Part shown: piece after piece, positions 63,230 to 64,000 of the stretch
Position numbering within the stretch: position 1 is the stretch's first letter
Layout of the letters: each line of letters begins with the position of its first letter
Origin: Laguncularia racemosa
Taxonomy: Eukaryota > Streptophyta > Magnoliopsida > Myrtales > Combretaceae
NCBI GenBank assembly: GCA_037954665.1
Contig: JBBMOL010000046.1
Coordinates: 4,448,501-4,512,500, forward strand
Direction of reading: 5' to 3'
DNA: 64,000 nucleotides
The notes under the pieces: model-generated
Databases searched by the model: none
What the model was told of the DNA's origin: nothing
Seen by the model: only the letters and a program-made list of their open reading frames with translations
Translations under genes and position numbers: made by a program

Positions 63230-63660
63230 ACAACAGAATACTAAGGAGGTGGAGGTGGAGGCATAACCGATTCTTGTGTGGCAAAAGATGGCGGGACATC
63301 AATGACCCCGAAACTAGGGTGAGACACAACATAATTCAATACAGGACCAATAATTCCCAATGGATTATGATGTGATGTATGATAGCTCATGGCTGATTTT
63401 TAGCACATACGAGGCACCACATCAGCATTCTGTAAATGGTCCTGTCTTAACACTGCTGGCTCTACAGACAAAACTCTCTGAAAAACAATCTAGATATTAC
63501 GGTAAATTATCAACTCATCTTACATAGTAGAGTCCCATGCCTCCTCAAGCATTCAACGATACTCCCTAGCAGCATCCAACATAGGAGTCTCAAGCTCCTC
63601 CTGCTCCACGTCCAAGGCCATCTTAGGAACTAACCAAGACATTTGCCCGGCTAGCTAGAC
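63230..63660 (-). other. Decayed coding-like stretch, unrecognised
   Basis: The - strand has a long readable stretch with stops, starting near 63640 with MSWLVPKMALDVEQEELE and ending near 63250 in a run of prolines. I do not recognise the family. It could be the tail of an adjacent gene or transposon linked to the PMD remnant. Confidence 0.2.
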
Positions 63661-64000
63661 AATTCACTAAGGGAAAGAAATAGAATGGGATAGGAACTGA
63701 TAATTTGTTATTCATTTCATAAGTATATGTTCCATGTAAACGATCAAATTGATGTATTTTAACATTCTGTAATGAATTTCTATGCATTTTGTCTAACATA
63801 TAATGTTAGCATTTGCCCGTTACACGTGCAATGTATAGATATATAATCTTATAAGTTCGAATATGTGAAAACAAATCAACAAAGGTCTAAAGAAATTAAT
63901 ATTTAATATAACTTCTCAATAAATTAAAAAACTGTAAATATAAATATAGAAGAATCATCAACCTCCATGAAGGATCTCCCTTTTACTATGTCAAAACAAA

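Noticed and set aside
1..64000. CRISPR arrays, tRNA or rRNA genes, bacterial operons
   Set aside because: Nothing matching was seen; the repeats present are LTRs, microsatellites and AT-rich tandem units of a plant nuclear genome.

Overview
This is nuclear DNA of a flowering plant, most likely a eudicot with a repeat-rich genome. The coding signal consists of short exons with GT-AG introns, and most of the AT-rich remainder is retrotransposon debris. I saw no bacterial-type operons, rRNA, tRNA or CRISPR. The species cannot be fixed from the sequence.

Two host genes stand out and both can be assembled exon by exon with intact frames. A LAZY1 (IGT family) gravitropism/shoot-angle gene runs on the + strand from 27720 to 42691 (5 exons, 380 codons). 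A plastid-type ABC ATPase gene of the ABCI11/NAP14 type runs on the - strand from 56036 to 43364 (9 exons, 277 codons). They are convergent, with stop codons 672 bp apart. From established knowledge the Arabidopsis pair LAZY1 (At5g14090) and NAP14/ABCI11 (At5g14100) are also neighbours, so this looks like conserved ancestral microsynteny.

Both genes are inflated by retroelements lying inside introns. LAZY1 intron 4 (12.7 kb) holds a Ty1/copia element (31783-42517), itself split in its reverse transcriptase by a Ty3/gypsy chromovirus (32795-38622). The last LAZY1 exon, only 20 nt and coding for the end of the C-terminal LAZY motif, lies beyond this nest. ABCI11 intron 2 holds a second copia element (48248-53158) with a perfect 5-bp target duplication, and intron 4 holds a 1.8-kb solo LTR (45329-47147), also with a perfect 5-bp target duplication.

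Layout: 1-950 LTR-like fragment; 1.2-8.4 kb decayed copia remnant interrupted by a decayed gypsy element; 9.4-13.4 kb decayed + strand copia with an internal insertion; 13.4-22.3 kb AT-rich non-genic DNA with a tandem duplication; 22.3-23.1 kb non-autonomous hAT-like element with a perfect 8-bp target duplication; 23.1-27.7 kb LAZY1 upstream region; 27.7-42.7 kb LAZY1; 43.4-56.0 kb ABCI11; 56.0-60.5 kb intergenic; 60.5-61.6 kb degenerate AT-rich tandem array; 61.7-63.2 kb pseudogene of a plant mobile domain (PMD, MAIN/MAIL/PP7-like) protein. No element retains an uninterrupted gag-pol, so all appear non-autonomous today. I found no convincing new biological system; the most interesting biology is the conserved gene pair surviving heavy intronic retroelement load.
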